From assembly GCA_963573385.1 (NCBI GenBank), contig CAUYLG010034930.1, positions 124,001 to 188,000 on the forward strand: a stretch of 64,000 nucleotides of DNA, in the 5' to 3' direction. The notes beneath the pieces were generated by a model. It was not told where the DNA came from, searched no databases, and saw only the letters and a program-made list of their open reading frames with translations. Position 1 is the stretch's first letter. The number at the start of each line of letters is the position of its first letter. The DNA is from Cacajao melanocephalus (taxonomy: Eukaryota; Chordata; Mammalia; Primates; Pitheciidae). Positions 37,434 through 52,200 of the stretch are shown piece after piece. The position numbers and the translations under genes are program-made.

Positions 37434-38132
37434 TGTTATGGATAGAACTGTCTTCCCCGAAGTCATATGCTGAAGCCTTAGCCCCTAATGTGACTGTATT
37501 GGAGATAGAGCCTTTAGGGAGGTGGTTAAGGTTAAATGAGGTCACAGAGTGGTAGGGTCCTAATACAACAGGACTTGGTGTGCTTATAAGAAGAGTAACA
37601 GGCCAGATGCCCTGGCTCATGCTTGTAATCCCAGCACTTTGGGAGGCCGAGGTGGTGGATCATGAGGTCAGGAGTTCAAGACCAGCCTGGCCAAGATAGT
37701 GAAAACCTGTCTCTACTAAAAAAATTAATTAATTAATTAATTAATTAGCCCAGCATGGTGGCAGGTGCCTGTAATACCAGCTACTGGGATGCTGAGGCAG
37801 GAGAATCATTTGAACCCGGGAGGTGGAGGTTTCAGTGAGCTGAGACTGCACCACTATACCCCAGCCTGGGCAACAAGGTAAGATTCCATCTCAAAAAAAA
37901 AGAAAAAGAAGAAGAGCAAAAGACATCAGAGGTCTCTCTTCCCCTTTACATACACATAGACAGAGGTCATAAGAAGACACAATGAGAAAATACTGTCACG
38001 AGCCAAGAAGAGAGGTGGCCTCATGGCATCTTGATCTTGGACTTCTGGTCTCCAGAAATACGAGAAGATAAATTTCTGCTATTTAAGCCATTTAGTCTAT
38101 AGTATTGTCTTATGGCAGGATGAGCTGACCAA
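37434..38132 (+). mobile_element. MLT1-like LTR, split by an Alu
   Basis: Starts tgttatggatagaactgtct, then gaagtcatatgctgaagcct and gtgactgtattggagatag. After the Alu it resumes with gaagacacaatgagaaaata, ttgatcttggacttctggtc, tccagaaatacgagaagata and aatttctgctatttaagcca. Confidence 0.7.
37601..37908 (+). mobile_element. Alu inserted in the MLT1-like LTR
   Basis: Full dimer starting ggccagatgccctggctcat. Target duplication AAGAAGAGTAACA at 37588-37600 against AAGAAGAGCAAAA at 37909-37921. The central linker has grown into (ATTA)n at about 37723-37746. Confidence 0.94.
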
Positions 38133-38134
38133 TA

Positions 38135-38702
38135 TGAGAAGGGTTCAATTGTTCTCACCTTTCTTCCCTTTCATTCCCCTGGGGGCTGGGTGTGGAGTCT
38201 TGGGAACTGACAGGAGCAGGGCAAAACATCTCTTGGTAACACCTTCATCTAAAATGAATCACAGGTCTCAGGAGGAGGCATATGCCCCAGCCTTGCTTCA
38301 AATCCACACGCCAGGATAAAGCAAAGCTTATAGAAAGAGGTACCCCATTGAATGAAATAAACCTACAGAACAAAACGGTACCTTAAACATCCATAATACT
38401 ACCACTTCCATAAATGATGCACTAAAGAATTCAGAAAAATTGGCCAGCATGACAATAATAGCAAAAGCAGGTAGGCCCTGCACGTTGGGCCTTCTTTTCA
38501 ATTTGAACTTTTATAACCATAGGTAATAAGATGTTATGATGTCCAAATGAATAGTCTAAACTCTTCTTTCCCAAATAGGAGTCTCTATAAACTTACATTA
38601 CACTTGGCAACATGCTAGAATCTTATCTGCATTTTGGAAAGCCAAACTCTCTTGCCATCAGTGCAGGGACAATATTAAATGTCATGTTTTATTGACATCC
38701 AT

Positions 38703-38740
<38 letters not shown>

Positions 38741-39160
38741 TTCTTACTTAATATTTGAACCTGTTCTTTCTTTAGTCACTTCTGCACAGCAACTGACGAC
38801 TTACACATCAAAACATGGCCATCTTCAACAGAATAACTGATGATGTCTGTGCCAGACAACCATCCAATTAAGTGACACACTCAGCATTCTTGTGTCTCTC
38901 TTACTTGGTGGTCTCCTCCTCTCCAATTTAGCAGTAACTTCCTTTGGCTATGATATGGTTTTTTCTCCTTCTTAGTTTCCCTCCCGTCTCTGTGGGCCAT
39001 GACCTCTTATCCTTCCAATTCTCCACTCATTCTGTCACTTCTGGGGTCCTAGGGCCCTCACGCTCTGAAGTCACATGCTTCAAATTCCAGCATTTCCAAA
39101 CTTCAAGTACGCTGTGGAAAGCTAGGTATTTCATTAGTTAGACTTGCATTATAGCAGCCC
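38135..39160. other. Unassigned intronic sequence with a CA repeat
   Basis: No element recognised apart from the (CA)n at 38706. Confidence 0.35.
38706..38738. repeat. (AC)16 microsatellite
   Basis: 33 bases of uninterrupted AC. Confidence 0.97.
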
Positions 39161-39164
39161 CTAG

Positions 39165-39635
<471 letters not shown>

Positions 39636-39639
39636 AGTC

Positions 39640-40895
39640 TATACCCAATATGCAACTCTTTGATGTAATCTTCCATCAGCAGCTGAATCCAGGCAGGAGA
39701 GGTCTTGAGAAGTGGTCAGATTACCAGGATAATCTGAAGGGAGAACTGGTGGGACTCCTGAAAGATTCTACATGGATGTGAGCCACGGAGAGAAGAGTCC
39801 AGGTGAGTCCAAGGGCTTGGCCTGAGTGACCAGTCATCAGCCAAGATGTCAAGACTGTGAGTGGAACAGACCTGGGACAAGGAAAGCCAACCTTGCCTGC
39901 AAACTTTTCAACCTGAAAGCTCCCTATGAATCCTCCATGCTGCTGACATCTGTGCAGCTGAGCTCTCTGGCCAACCACACTCTGATGTCAGTCAGGGAAT
40001 GTAAAGATTGATGACTTCTAAATGTTGCTTGTCAAATCTTGTTTCCCCTCCTGTTCCTTCACTTCAGGAATGTCCCTTTTTATCTTTTTACTTAGAGTAG
40101 CTAGAAACATTTATAACTCTTCTCTCATTTCTTTTACCTTCATCCACTCACTTCAATGCCAGGGACTCCGATGTTAACTACCTTGACTTCCTACCCCCTC
40201 ACACCAAACAAACAAGCAAACCCTGAATATGGCTACATTTAGCCTTCTTTCCTTCTCTCAGGTAGATCAAAGAAATGACTTCCATTTCTTCCAGAGAATA
40301 CCCGCCTCCTTGTTCTTGACCCTATGTTCTAAAACAAAAAATGTTAGCAAAATAGAATTACTTTTGCTTTTGACTTTACATCTATCATTAGGCATTACTT
40401 TCATAATTTGCCCTCACCTTACACCCAAGGGAATAATGAAATAGGGCCTTAGAACGTCTCAAGTATTGTTATTTAAATATATATGTAAATATGAGCCATT
40501 GAATGTTTTTGAAAGTCACATATTTTGACATACGTTATCTTTAAAATCTTCTACTAAATAGGTGACATTTTAATGAATCCTACTATGTATAATTGAAAAA
40601 TGAACATAAACACCTTTTTATGCATATTAGGGTACACAGAATGTGTGAATTCGTTTTAGCAACATGAACAATATTGAGCACCTCATTTGTGTAATCACTC
40701 TCATCAACAAAACTGCAATTCTCTACTTGTAACTAGTATGTCGCTACCAAGAGAAACAGGCATCATGTCATTCTTGCTCAGACGTGCTCTGCACATGTAA
40801 AAATGTATTCATTCTCACTTCTTACTTTATAAAGAGAAATCTGAGGTTATCGCTTATCATAATATACACAATATAATAAGAGTTGTCAAAACTAC
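39640..40895. other. Unassigned intronic sequence
   Basis: No gene. The overlapping frames at 39721-39978 (minus) and 39826-40011 (plus) are mutual shadows without known domains. Confidence 0.35.
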
Positions 40896-40899
40896 ATAC

Positions 40900-41020
40900 A
40901 ATGAAGGCAGAAACTCAGTCTGTCTTGGTCTATATTCAATTTCCCACAGCTAGCTCAGCATGCAATACACAGAAACTAGTTAAAATATTTGTTGAGCTAA
41001 TATATGAATGATTAAAGTAA
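40900..41020 (+). mobile_element. L2 3' end fragment
   Basis: gaaggcagaaactcagtctg, then tagctcagcatgcaatacac and aatatttgttgagctaat follow the L2 tail order (summary words 'recorded, average, interval' at decayed state). Confidence 0.45.
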
Positions 41021-41024
41021 AATC

Positions 41025-42420
41025 GGTAATAATTGCTTACAAGAGCATGTAACATAAATAAAACGGGCTTTGCATTAGGAGCATTTGTCTATGTGATATT
41101 TGAAATGATACTCCTTTATTTCAACTCTGCTTTTCAGAAATCCTCTGACTAGTTTAATACTTTCCACTCAGTCAACTATCCAAGAATGACGTACACCTTG
41201 GGTGAGTGGCTATTAAGGTAGAAACATTGATCAAGTAGGCTTCCGGAACCTGATACTTGTAACCAATAGCTTGCAAATAGAATGTGGCGAAACATACAGA
41301 GCACATCATGCAAGGATGGGAAGCAGCACCACTGAGCCATAGTAAGAACATGTAACTGCAAGGGCACAGGCAGACAAAGGTAGGAGGCAGAGAAATGTTC
41401 AGTTCCACCTGAGAATTTGGGGGTGTGGCATCAGGTATTATTCATGGAGTCAGCCACACAGGTCATTTGCTGCTGTAGCGGAAGATGTGATGGCAGGAGG
41501 ATGGAGAGCTGGTGGGATCTCAGGGATGAGCTCATGTGTCAAACACAAGGGGATGATCATTCTACCAGTGTGTTCAGAGAGGTAGGAGCAGTGGGAGGAT
41601 CAACATAGTTTGGTGGGTCAGGAAACCCATTCTGTCTCCTTGTAAGAGGTATTAATCATTGAGGAGGATGGGACCAACTTGAATATCACCACAGACTTCA
41701 GGTCCACCTGAGTTATTATTCTTAGTGACATAAATTATGTGTAAAGGTAAAAAAGAAGCTTTTGTGGTGACTTCTACAAAGCAAAATGGAACGGTGGTGC
41801 TCACACAGGGGAGACGCCTAAGCAGCCAGGCTCTAGCAAAATGTGATCAGTGAGGATGGGAGCAGGTCTTCCTTTGGCTATGTTCCAAATGTCTCAGTCC
41901 TCTTTCTAAAGCATGATCTCAGCCACTTTCATCTAGTCTTAATAAGCATTACAGTAACAACTTATCTATCTTAAAAATATTATTGAAAAGGTAGTGCTTT
42001 TAAAAACAAGCCAGTAGTTAAGGGTGAATCAACGGCTGCTTCTCCTGAGCTGTGCCCCAGGCAACCTTGTGACTTGAGAGCCACAGCCGACACCACAGGT
42101 GAAGCAAGGAAAACGTGCATCAGCCAAACAACAGGTCAGGTTCTCAGGGCTGAGCTGACAGATCTCTCAGCAGCAATCAGGGTACCCTCAGACCTGAGGA
42201 CTGAGGGGAAAGACTAAAAAAGGGTAGGCGATGGAGTGACTGACAGTGTAATGGCAGAGGGTTAGAGTAGAGTGGAAAGGACCAGAATAAATGTATATGG
42301 GGAGACATGAGGAGCAGGAAAGAGGAGCAACTGGGCTGAGATGCAGAGAGCATGGTGTGAAACTCGAAATGATACCAGAGAAGGAAAGCGGGGGCAGCAG
42401 CCGTGCTGTTGGTAGATCCT
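41025..42420. other. Unassigned intronic sequence
   Basis: No recognised element. 41400-42380 is purine-rich and less AT-rich than its neighbours. Confidence 0.35.
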
Positions 42421-42433
42421 TGCAGAAGATTTT

Positions 42434-42746
42434 GGTTTTTTTTTTTTTTGGTTTTGGTTTTGGTTTTTTTTGGAGACAGGGTCTTGCTTTGTTGCCCAGG
42501 CTGGAGTGCAGTGACATGATCTCAGCTCACTGCAACCTCCACCTCCCAGGCTCTGGTGATCCTCCCAAGTACCTGGGACTACAGGCATGTGCCACCATGC
42601 CCAGCTAATTTTTGTGCTTTTAGTAGAGACAGGGTTTCACCATGTTGCCTAGGTTGGTCTCGAACTCCTGAGCTCAAGCAATCTGCCCACCTTGGCCAAA
42701 GTACTGGGATTACAGGAATACAGGCATGAGCCACCACACCCAGCTG
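42434..42746 (-). mobile_element. Alu, AluJ-like
   Basis: Poly-T broken into ttttggttttggttttgg, then gagacagggtcttgctttgt through to gagccaccacacccagct. A duplicated 'aatacagg' lies in the left monomer (ggattacaggaatacaggca). Flanks GAAGATTTT (about 42425) and GAGGATTTT (about 42746) agree but for one base. Confidence 0.93.
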
Positions 42747-43689
42747 AGGATTTTAAGAAATTGGATGATGACCTTGAATTTGTCAATGATCTTGAACTTG
42801 AACCTGCTAATTTCAGGAAATAACTAATGTATAACATACTATATTATCATTGTTTTTTAAACAAAATAAGTATTGTATTTATGGATCTGCATTTTCTTGG
42901 AATTCTGTGTCATAGCCTAATAATGGAAGTGTGGCACATACATTGTGGGCAATGTTGTCATCCTCACACATGTTGGTTCAATCGAGGCAGTCTCAGGAGT
43001 CTTTTTTAGATGGGGCCTTCATGGGGTACTATGTTATTATATTAACAAATGAAGTCTCCACAAGTGCTTGTGGAATCCTGCGGGAAGGTTAGCACAATGA
43101 GGCTGAAATCCACTGTTGTACATATATGAGTTTCCAATGGGGTCTACACCTTCTATTTCTTCTCATTGAACACTGTCCAGACCTGTCTTTGGCAAAGCCA
43201 TGCACACCCAAGATTGGATGTGCAAGTAATGACTCAGTTGTTTACCTCTAGCTGAGACTTCAGAGCTGATGTCCATACCTATACATTTGTAATAAGCCAC
43301 AACCTATTACAAATAGCTCCATCAGAACCTCAGAAACACACCAAATTCAGCATGATTCCTAGTCTCTTGCACACACAAAACCTTCCTAACCTGCCTCTCA
43401 TGCCTGCAATATTGCCTCCTTCAATCAACTCCATGCATTATTTGTTAAAAGTGTCAATCTTCCTTACCAACCATCTGATCACAGGGTGCTTTTTCCCTAA
43501 ATTTATTTGAGTAGATCTCTGCACCTAAACAGAGGTTTCCAGACTTTCTTTAACAGAAAATGGGTTTTATCTCATGGCTCAGTGACACATAATCATATAT
43601 TTTAACTGAAACAAGATTTCATGAAAAAGGAAGGTTTATAACATGTGATGCACTGTTTTCAATTTTTTCCCTTTTATTTAAAATTCTAG

Positions 43690-44770
<1,081 letters not shown>

Positions 44771-44774
44771 ATGA

Positions 44775-46765
44775 AGAACATTTATAATTTATTATCAGCC
44801 CCATTTTAAAATGTCAAGAAATTTTACACTTAAAACACTGGCACATAAATGTCCTAAAACTCTTCCCAGGTTTACAAATATAAATATTCAATATATTAAA
44901 TTCAATCTACTAAATATAAATCTATAAAAATAGAAATATTCAAATTAATGAGTTTGGTTGATACATAATATTTAAGTAGTCAAACCATATATATTTCCAC
45001 CAATCAGACTTATGACTGCATTTATAAAGGAAATATGTCTAAATAAAATTAATAATCATGATAAGGTAAGTTATAGGGTTCATCTTTACTACAAATTAGA
45101 TAGTGACCCACTTCTTGAATCAACAACCATCTTAGTTCCCCCAGACAACACAAATATGTTTCAACAGCTGATTGATGGGTTTACCAAGCTACAGAGACAC
45201 TTACCCTTATGCCAGAAAAATCAAGCCTGTGATTCTAAAATTACAGAGCCATCAAACTAACAGTAGATTGAGCAGAAATTGAAATAGGCACAGTACCTTA
45301 AAATTTGGCTTTCCCAGAATAAAAGGGGAAGTTCTAATGTATTTCATAAAAAAGAATCTCAGTGGTGAATCGACTATTCTTTTGGCTGAAACTTCAAAGA
45401 AGCCCACTTAGCACGGCCCCTAATACAGTGTTCATCACACACTGTGACTGTCCAGAATACGCTGTCACTGCCAAATGTCTCAGGTGCTGGAGTTCCTCTC
45501 ACACAGCTCCTGTAGACTTTGAATCCATCTCTTTCACTGCATCTGGGCAAGAAACTGAACAAAAGCATCTAAGCTTATAAGTGAAACAAAACCTGTCTTC
45601 CTAAATTTTCTCCCTAGTAATAAATATGCAGGTTCCAGCTTATATTCCCCATCTAATCATAGATTTACATCATAAAATCTGGTACACACACACACACAAA
45701 TCATGCTTAAGCCAGTCACAACAATTTTATCACTGTGAATTGCCAACTTTGACTGTCACAATCTATTAAACAGAAGGTCCCCAAATGCCAGCTACACAGT
45801 GGTTCGCAACATGTTCTTACTTCATAGTACTTGAAAGTGTCCACTCAAATTATGGCAATTTACCCTTCACATTGATTGAAAATATGTATCTGCCACTTCA
45901 CAATTTCTCAAGATACCAGAGCTCAATGACACATCTAGTTTTTCCAGAATTGTTATCAATGGGCAGTCAAGGACAAAAATCTCATGCTGCAGATAGCTGC
46001 ACTCAGCCCATATGTTTAACCTATCACAACAGAGACAGTATTATTCAGTATTTTAAAATTAATTATAAAACAGAGTTTCAACTACTCTTATACAACTTCA
46101 GTCACTACCATTGACATAGCAGCTTTTTAAATAAATATCTCTAATGACCTTAAAAGAACAAATAGAAAACAGAGACTGAATAGAGCCATAATAATTTTAT
46201 AGCTGCCAAGATACGTTGACATTTTTTACACACAGATAACAAATTTTGAAATTTTAAGTTATATAATCTGCCTATTACAATACATGACTTTAAAAGCTGT
46301 GCTTAGAGAGTTAAATCTAAATTATATATGTTTAAAAAGTATTACTGTAATTGTAAAGGTTACATGGCAAAGAAACTCTCGTTTTTTTGTATATAATCAT
46401 TCAACATTACACTTTAGGGTTTCAAATATCCTGGTAAGTGATCAATAGCTAGTATTGAATAGACAAATAATTGGCTATTATGGAAAGGTGATTATCAATT
46501 CCCAGCCTTACTTTTGCCAATTTGTTTTCTGTTTTCTTTTAATTTACAATTTGTACAAATCATTACCCTGTCAAGACAAATTTATAGCATCTCTTTGCTG
46601 CCAAATTCCCTTTTTCTCCAACTAAGACTCTCAGATATTGTTTCCTTTTTAAAATACCTCCTAATGAAAATATTTTCCCTCTCACCTGCATTTACACCTT
46701 ATTTGCTTATTATTTATTACTATCTCTGTTGGGTTTGGTTTGGAAGAATATGACAATTTTTAATT
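44775..46765. other. Unassigned AT-rich intronic sequence
   Basis: No gene or named repeat; a short (CA)7 lies at 45684-45698. Confidence 0.35.
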
Positions 46766-46767
46766 AT

Positions 46768-47307
46768 GTCCACAGATTCTTTCATAGTCCTATCTTCAGG
46801 AAGTAGAGGTTACCTCACCTCCCCTTGAGAGTGGGCTAGACTTAGTGACCCTTTTCACTAATAATATGGTAGAAGTGATGGTATATGATTCTGAGATAAG
46901 TTATTCAAGACACTAGGACTTCCCTATTGATCTCTCTTTGATCATTCACTCTGGGAAAGTCAGCTTCTAGGAAGACAGGATGCTCAAGCAGCCCTATGGA
47001 GAATGAGGTCCAGATAAGGAAAAACTAAAGCCTCCTACCAACAACTGGCAAAGGACTGATACCAACAACTAATGGGCGATATGAGCAAGACATTTAGACA
47101 GCACATCTTCCAGTCCCAGGTATGCCTTTAGATGATAAAGACCTGGCTGACATTTTGACAAACATTAGAAGAAACTTTGACTCAGAAACACCCAGCTAAA
47201 TGGCTCCTAGATTCTGGATTCACAGAATCTATGAGATAAATATTAGTTGTGTTAAGGTCCTAAATTCTAGGGCAACATGTTATGCAGCAACAGATAGCTA
47301 ATATTGA
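46768..47307 (+). mobile_element. MLT1-type LTR (ERVL-MaLR)
   Basis: gggctagacttagtgaccct, gtagaagtgatggtatatga, ctttgatcattcactctggg, atgctcaagcagccctatgg, ctggctgacattttgacaaa, atgttatgcagcaacagata, gctaata. Complete or nearly so; no internal proviral sequence. Confidence 0.82.
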
Positions 47308-47309
47308 GC

Positions 47310-48155
47310 GTAGTGACAGTCTTCAGGTGTTTTTGAGGTTCACTACCCAATGCTGAGGTTTCAGTGATTTAATTACAGTCTTTTTTTTTTTTGACACCAG
47401 CACATAGAATGAGTCAGCACATAGAATAAGCCAGAGATTCTGTTTCATCCCAAAATTTTATTCTATACAGTCTCTCAGAGCTTATGACTTTTCACAGACA
47501 CCTCAGGAACCATCTCCAAGAAGGGTTCAAATCTAGGAAGAAATCAAGGAAAATAATGTATGAATGACTTAGCATGAGTGTAATCATGATTTCACAATAC
47601 ATTTTACATTTCACTGTTTAAAGATTTCTAAAGATGTTCAAAGATTTTACTGAATAGCATATATACATATTTAAAAAGCAAGCATTTCATAAGTATTGCT
47701 GAAGTTTAGGCTGATATTTTTGGACATGGATACCTTCTCCATGGTTTCCATAAAATAATAGCCTTATATATAAATGATGTGATGAGGATATACAATGTTT
47801 TTATGTCATAAGATGATGTAATCTTATTCATTTACTGTACCTTATTTTAAAAAATAGACCCTTGTATATTTAGGTTTCAAGTATTTCTCTTAATGACTGT
47901 GCATCGTAATCTATAATTATACAGCTATGATTAGTGCTAAGTTTCCAATGACTAATTTTCTCACAGGATTTTTGCAAGATCCTCTAAGCAAGTGTTTTTC
48001 CTGTATTATTATGCTTATACTCAAGCCAGTATTCCAGCACTTGACTTTCTTCCTAGTCTTCAACTAGTACCTTTCTGGTCTTGGTATGAACCAATTACAT
48101 AATCTTCCAGCTCAAGGTGGAGTGAGTTAACTCTACCTTGATAAGATACTAGCGC
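47310..48155. other. Unassigned intronic sequence
   Basis: AT-rich, no element recognised. Confidence 0.35.
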
Positions 48156-48167
48156 TGCTGACTTGTT

Positions 48168-48240
48168 TTCTTTTCTTTTTTTTTTTTTTTTTTTTTTTTC
48201 CATCTAGGACAGCATTCACCTAAAATCAGTCTTGCTGTTA
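48168..48240 (-). mobile_element. Very short poly-A-tailed retro-insertion (origin unknown)
   Basis: A T24 run (48176-48199) is followed by only 41 bases (48200-48240), and the whole is bounded by TGACTTGTT at 48159-48167 and 48241-48249. On the minus strand this is a short body, an A tail and a 9-base target duplication, the signature of LINE-driven insertion. The body matches no Alu or L1 end that I know. Confidence 0.55.
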
Positions 48241-48289
48241 TGACTTGTTATGGTCAAGGAATTATAACTGAATACAAGCACTTAAGATC

Positions 48290-48530
48290 CTTTGCATGAT
48301 TCTTCATCCTACCTTCTGTTTCTTCTTACTTTGAAAAACCCTATGTGTTGAATTAGGGTGGCACAGGCATAAGATATTGAAGAGTAACTATGTGGAAGCG
48401 GAGGTTTCATCTACCCACAGAGGACCTGTTGCTTGAGTGATTCACTAGACTGCTTGTATTAAGCCAGAGAGATTTTGGTATTGCTTGTTACTATGGCATA
48501 TCCAGCCCATCCTGACTGATACACTGTCCA
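48290..48530 (+). mobile_element. LTR-like fragment (MLT-type 3' end)
   Basis: cttgtattaagccagagaga, then ttttggtattgcttgttact and cctgactgatacac resemble the end of an MLT1-class LTR. The 5' part is unclear. Confidence 0.45.
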
Positions 48531-49213
48531 GAGTGCATGATGGGGGATACTTAACAAAAGTTTCTGAGTTAAAAGATCATTATTCTCTAAATTTATCTTG
48601 AAAAACAAATTTTGTTTTGCCCCCAAAGGGTTCAACTTTAATTTCAGTCCTACTTGAAAAATATTTCTCTGGATCTAGGTTTCATCATTGGTATATGGAA
48701 CATTCTGTATTCTAGGTTTGGGTCAAGATTCCAAAATAGTAATTTTTATTACTATATTTAAAATATTATAAAGTCTGTGACTAGACATTAGAACACTAAT
48801 ACAAATTTTTAATTCCTAAATTATCTTTGTTTATATATTTTAAATTATCTTACACACCAAGATGTAATCAATAATTGATAAGTGAACTATAATTATGAAT
48901 ACTTACACTACATTGTGCTATGTGGTTTAAGCAATGCATTTTTTAAAATCAAGTGTATTTCTTAACTTCCTGGTTTGATAAAATTAAGATTTCATAGACA
49001 CGCACCTGTCCAGTGTAAAATTTAGTAGACTTTCTTATATCAGGAAATTAAAGAAACACTTCATTTAAGTGTAAACCTGAAATTTCTATTAGAGAAACCA
49101 TCAAATAATTTAAAAGAGATTTATCAGTGAATTTTGTTGGTTTAATCAGTATTAACCATCTTTTCCACCGTTCATTCTGAAATTTCTCAAGTGTAAAGCA
49201 GAAGAAAAGACAG

Positions 49214-52200
49214 CTTCTTTAAACTTTTGTTTTAGGTTCAGGGGTACATATTTAGGTTTGTAATATAGGTAAATTGAGTGTCAGGGGGTTTGGCGTGCAA
49301 ATTATTTCATCACCCAGGTAAGAAGCATAGCAACCAATAGGTGGTTTTTTGATCCTTTCCCTTCTCCCACACTATACACTCAAATAGGTCGCAGTGTCTG
49401 TTGTTCCCTTCTTTGTATCCACATGTACTCAATATTTAGCTTCTACTTGTAAGCGAGAACATGAGGGTTGGTTTTCTGTTCCTGCTTTAGTTCACTTAGG
49501 ATAATGGCCTCTAGCTCCACTCATGTTGCTTCAATGAACACGATCTTGTGCTTTTTACGGCTGCATTGTATTCCACAGTGTATATCTGCCACATTTTCTT
49601 TATCCAGTCTACTCTAATGGCCATTTAGGTTGATTCCATCTTTGCTATTGTGAATGGTGCTATGATGAATATGGTAGAATGACTAACATTCCTTTGGGAA
49701 TATACCCAATAATGGGATTGCTGGGTTGAATCACACTTCTGTTTTAAGTTCTTTGGGAAATCGCCACACTGCTTACTACAATGGCTGAACTAATTTTCAT
49801 CCCAACAAGCAGTGTATAACATTCCTCTTTCTTCACAGCCTCACCAGCATCTGTCACTATTTGACTTCTTAATAATAGCCATTCAGACTGGTGTAAGATA
49901 GTATCTCTCTGTGGTTTTGATTTGCATTGCACTAATGATTCATGACATTAAGTGCTTGTTCATAAATTGTTGGCTGTGCACGTCTTCTTTTGAAAAGTGT
50001 CTGTTCATGTCTTTGGGCCACTTTTCAATGGGGTCATTTTTTGATTGCTAATATGTTTAATTTCCTTACAGATTCTCTATATTAGACCTTTGTCAGATGC
50101 ATAGGTTACAAATATCTTCTCCCATTCTGTATGCTGTCTGTTTATTCTGTTGATAGTTTCTTTTGCTGTGCAGAAACTCTTTAATTAGGTGGTCTCATTT
50201 GTCAATTTTTGTTTTTGTTGCAATTGCTTTTGATGTCTCCATCATGCAATCTTTGCCAGGGAATATGACTATAATAATATTTCCTAGGATATTGTCAGGG
50301 TTTTTATAGTTTTAGGTTTCCATTTGTGTTTAATGTCTTGAGTTGATTTATGTAAGGATGGGATCCAGTTTCAATCTTCTGCATATGGCTGGCCAGTTAT
50401 CCCAGCACCATTTATTGAAAAGGAAGTCTTTGTCTCATTGGTTGTGTGTGTGAGTTTTGTTGATTAGGGTTGCAGGTGTCTGGCTTTTTCTCTGGGCTTT
50501 CTATTCTGTTCCATTGGTCTATGTGTTTGCTCTTTTTTCTTTTTCTTATCACTAGCATGTTGTTTTCATTATGTAGGCTTGTAGTGTAAAGTCAGGTAGT
50601 GCGATGACTCCAGCTTTGTTCTTTTTGCTTAGAATTTCTTGGGCTATTGGGGCTCTTTTTTGGTTATATATGCATTATACAATAGGTATTTCTATTTCTG
50701 TGCAGAATGTCGTTGGTAGTTTGGAATAGCATTCGATCTGTAAGTTGCTTTGGGCAGTGTGGCCATTTTAATAATATTTATTCTTCCTATCTATGAGCAT
50801 GAAATGTTCTTCCACTCCACCAATCATCTCAGATTTCTTTTAGCAGTATTTTGTAATTCTCATTGTAGAGATCTTTCACTTCCCTAGTTAGCTGCATTCC
50901 TAGGTGTTTCATACTGTTTGTGGCTATTGTGAATGGGATTGTTTTCTTTATTTGACTCTCAGCTTGGACGCTGTTGATGGATACAAGTGTTACTGATTTT
51001 TGTACACTAATTTTGTATTCTGAAGCTTTGCTAAAGTTGTTTATAAGATCTAGGAGCTCTGGGGCGTAGACTATGGGGTTTTCTAGGTATAGAATCATAT
51101 TGTCTGCAAACAGAGATAGCTTGACTTCCTCTCTTCCTATTTGGATGGCCTTTATTTATTTCTCCTGCCTGATTGCTCTGGCTAGGACTTCTAGAACTAT
51201 GTTGAATGGAAATGGTGAGAATGGTCATCCTCGTCTTGTTCCAGTTCTCAAGGGGAATGCTTCCAGCTTCTACCTCTTCACTATGATGTGGCTGTGATTA
51301 TATTACAGATGGATCTTATTATTTTGAGGCATATTCCTTCAGTGTTTAGTTTGCTGAAGGTTCGTAACATAATATTTATTAAAAGCCTTTCTGTATCTAT
51401 TGAGTTATGTGCTATAAGTTTTTAGCTCTATTTATGTGATGAATCACATTTATTGATTTGCAAATGTTGAAACAAACTTGCATCCAGAAATAAAGCCTAC
51501 CTCATCATGGTGGAATACCTTGTTTGTGTGCTGCTGGATTCAGTTTGTTTGTATTTTGTTGAGGACTTTTACATCAATGTTCATCAAGGATATTGGCCTG
51601 AACTTTTCTTTTTTTGTTGTTGTGTCTCTAGCAGGTTTTGGTATCAGGATGGTGCTGTCCTCATAGAATGAGTTAGGGAGGAGTGTGTCCTATTCAATTT
51701 TTTGGAATAGTTTCAGTAGGACTGGTACCACCTCTTCTTTATACATCTGGTAGAACTCAGTTGTGAAACCATCTGGTCCTAGGCTTTTTCTGGTTGGTAG
51801 TCTTTTTATTACTGATTCAATTTTGGAACTCATTATTGGTCTGTTCAGGATGAGATTTCTTCTGGGTTTCACCTTGGGAGATTGTATGTCTCCAGGAATT
51901 TATCCATTTCTTCCAGGCTTTCTAGTAGATAGAGGTGTGCATAGATGTGTTTATAGTAGTCTCTGAGGGATTTTTGTATTTCTTGGGGGTCAGTGGTAAT
52001 GTCCTCTTTGTTATTTCCTATTGTGTTTATTTGGATCCTCTCTCTTCTCTTATTAATCTAGCTAGTGGTATGTCAATCTTATTTATTCTTTCAAATAACC
52101 AACTCCAGGATTTGTTGATCCTTTGTATAATTTTTTGCTTCTCAGTTTCATTCATTTCAGGTCTGATTTTGGTTATTTCTTATCTTCTGCTACCTTTGGG

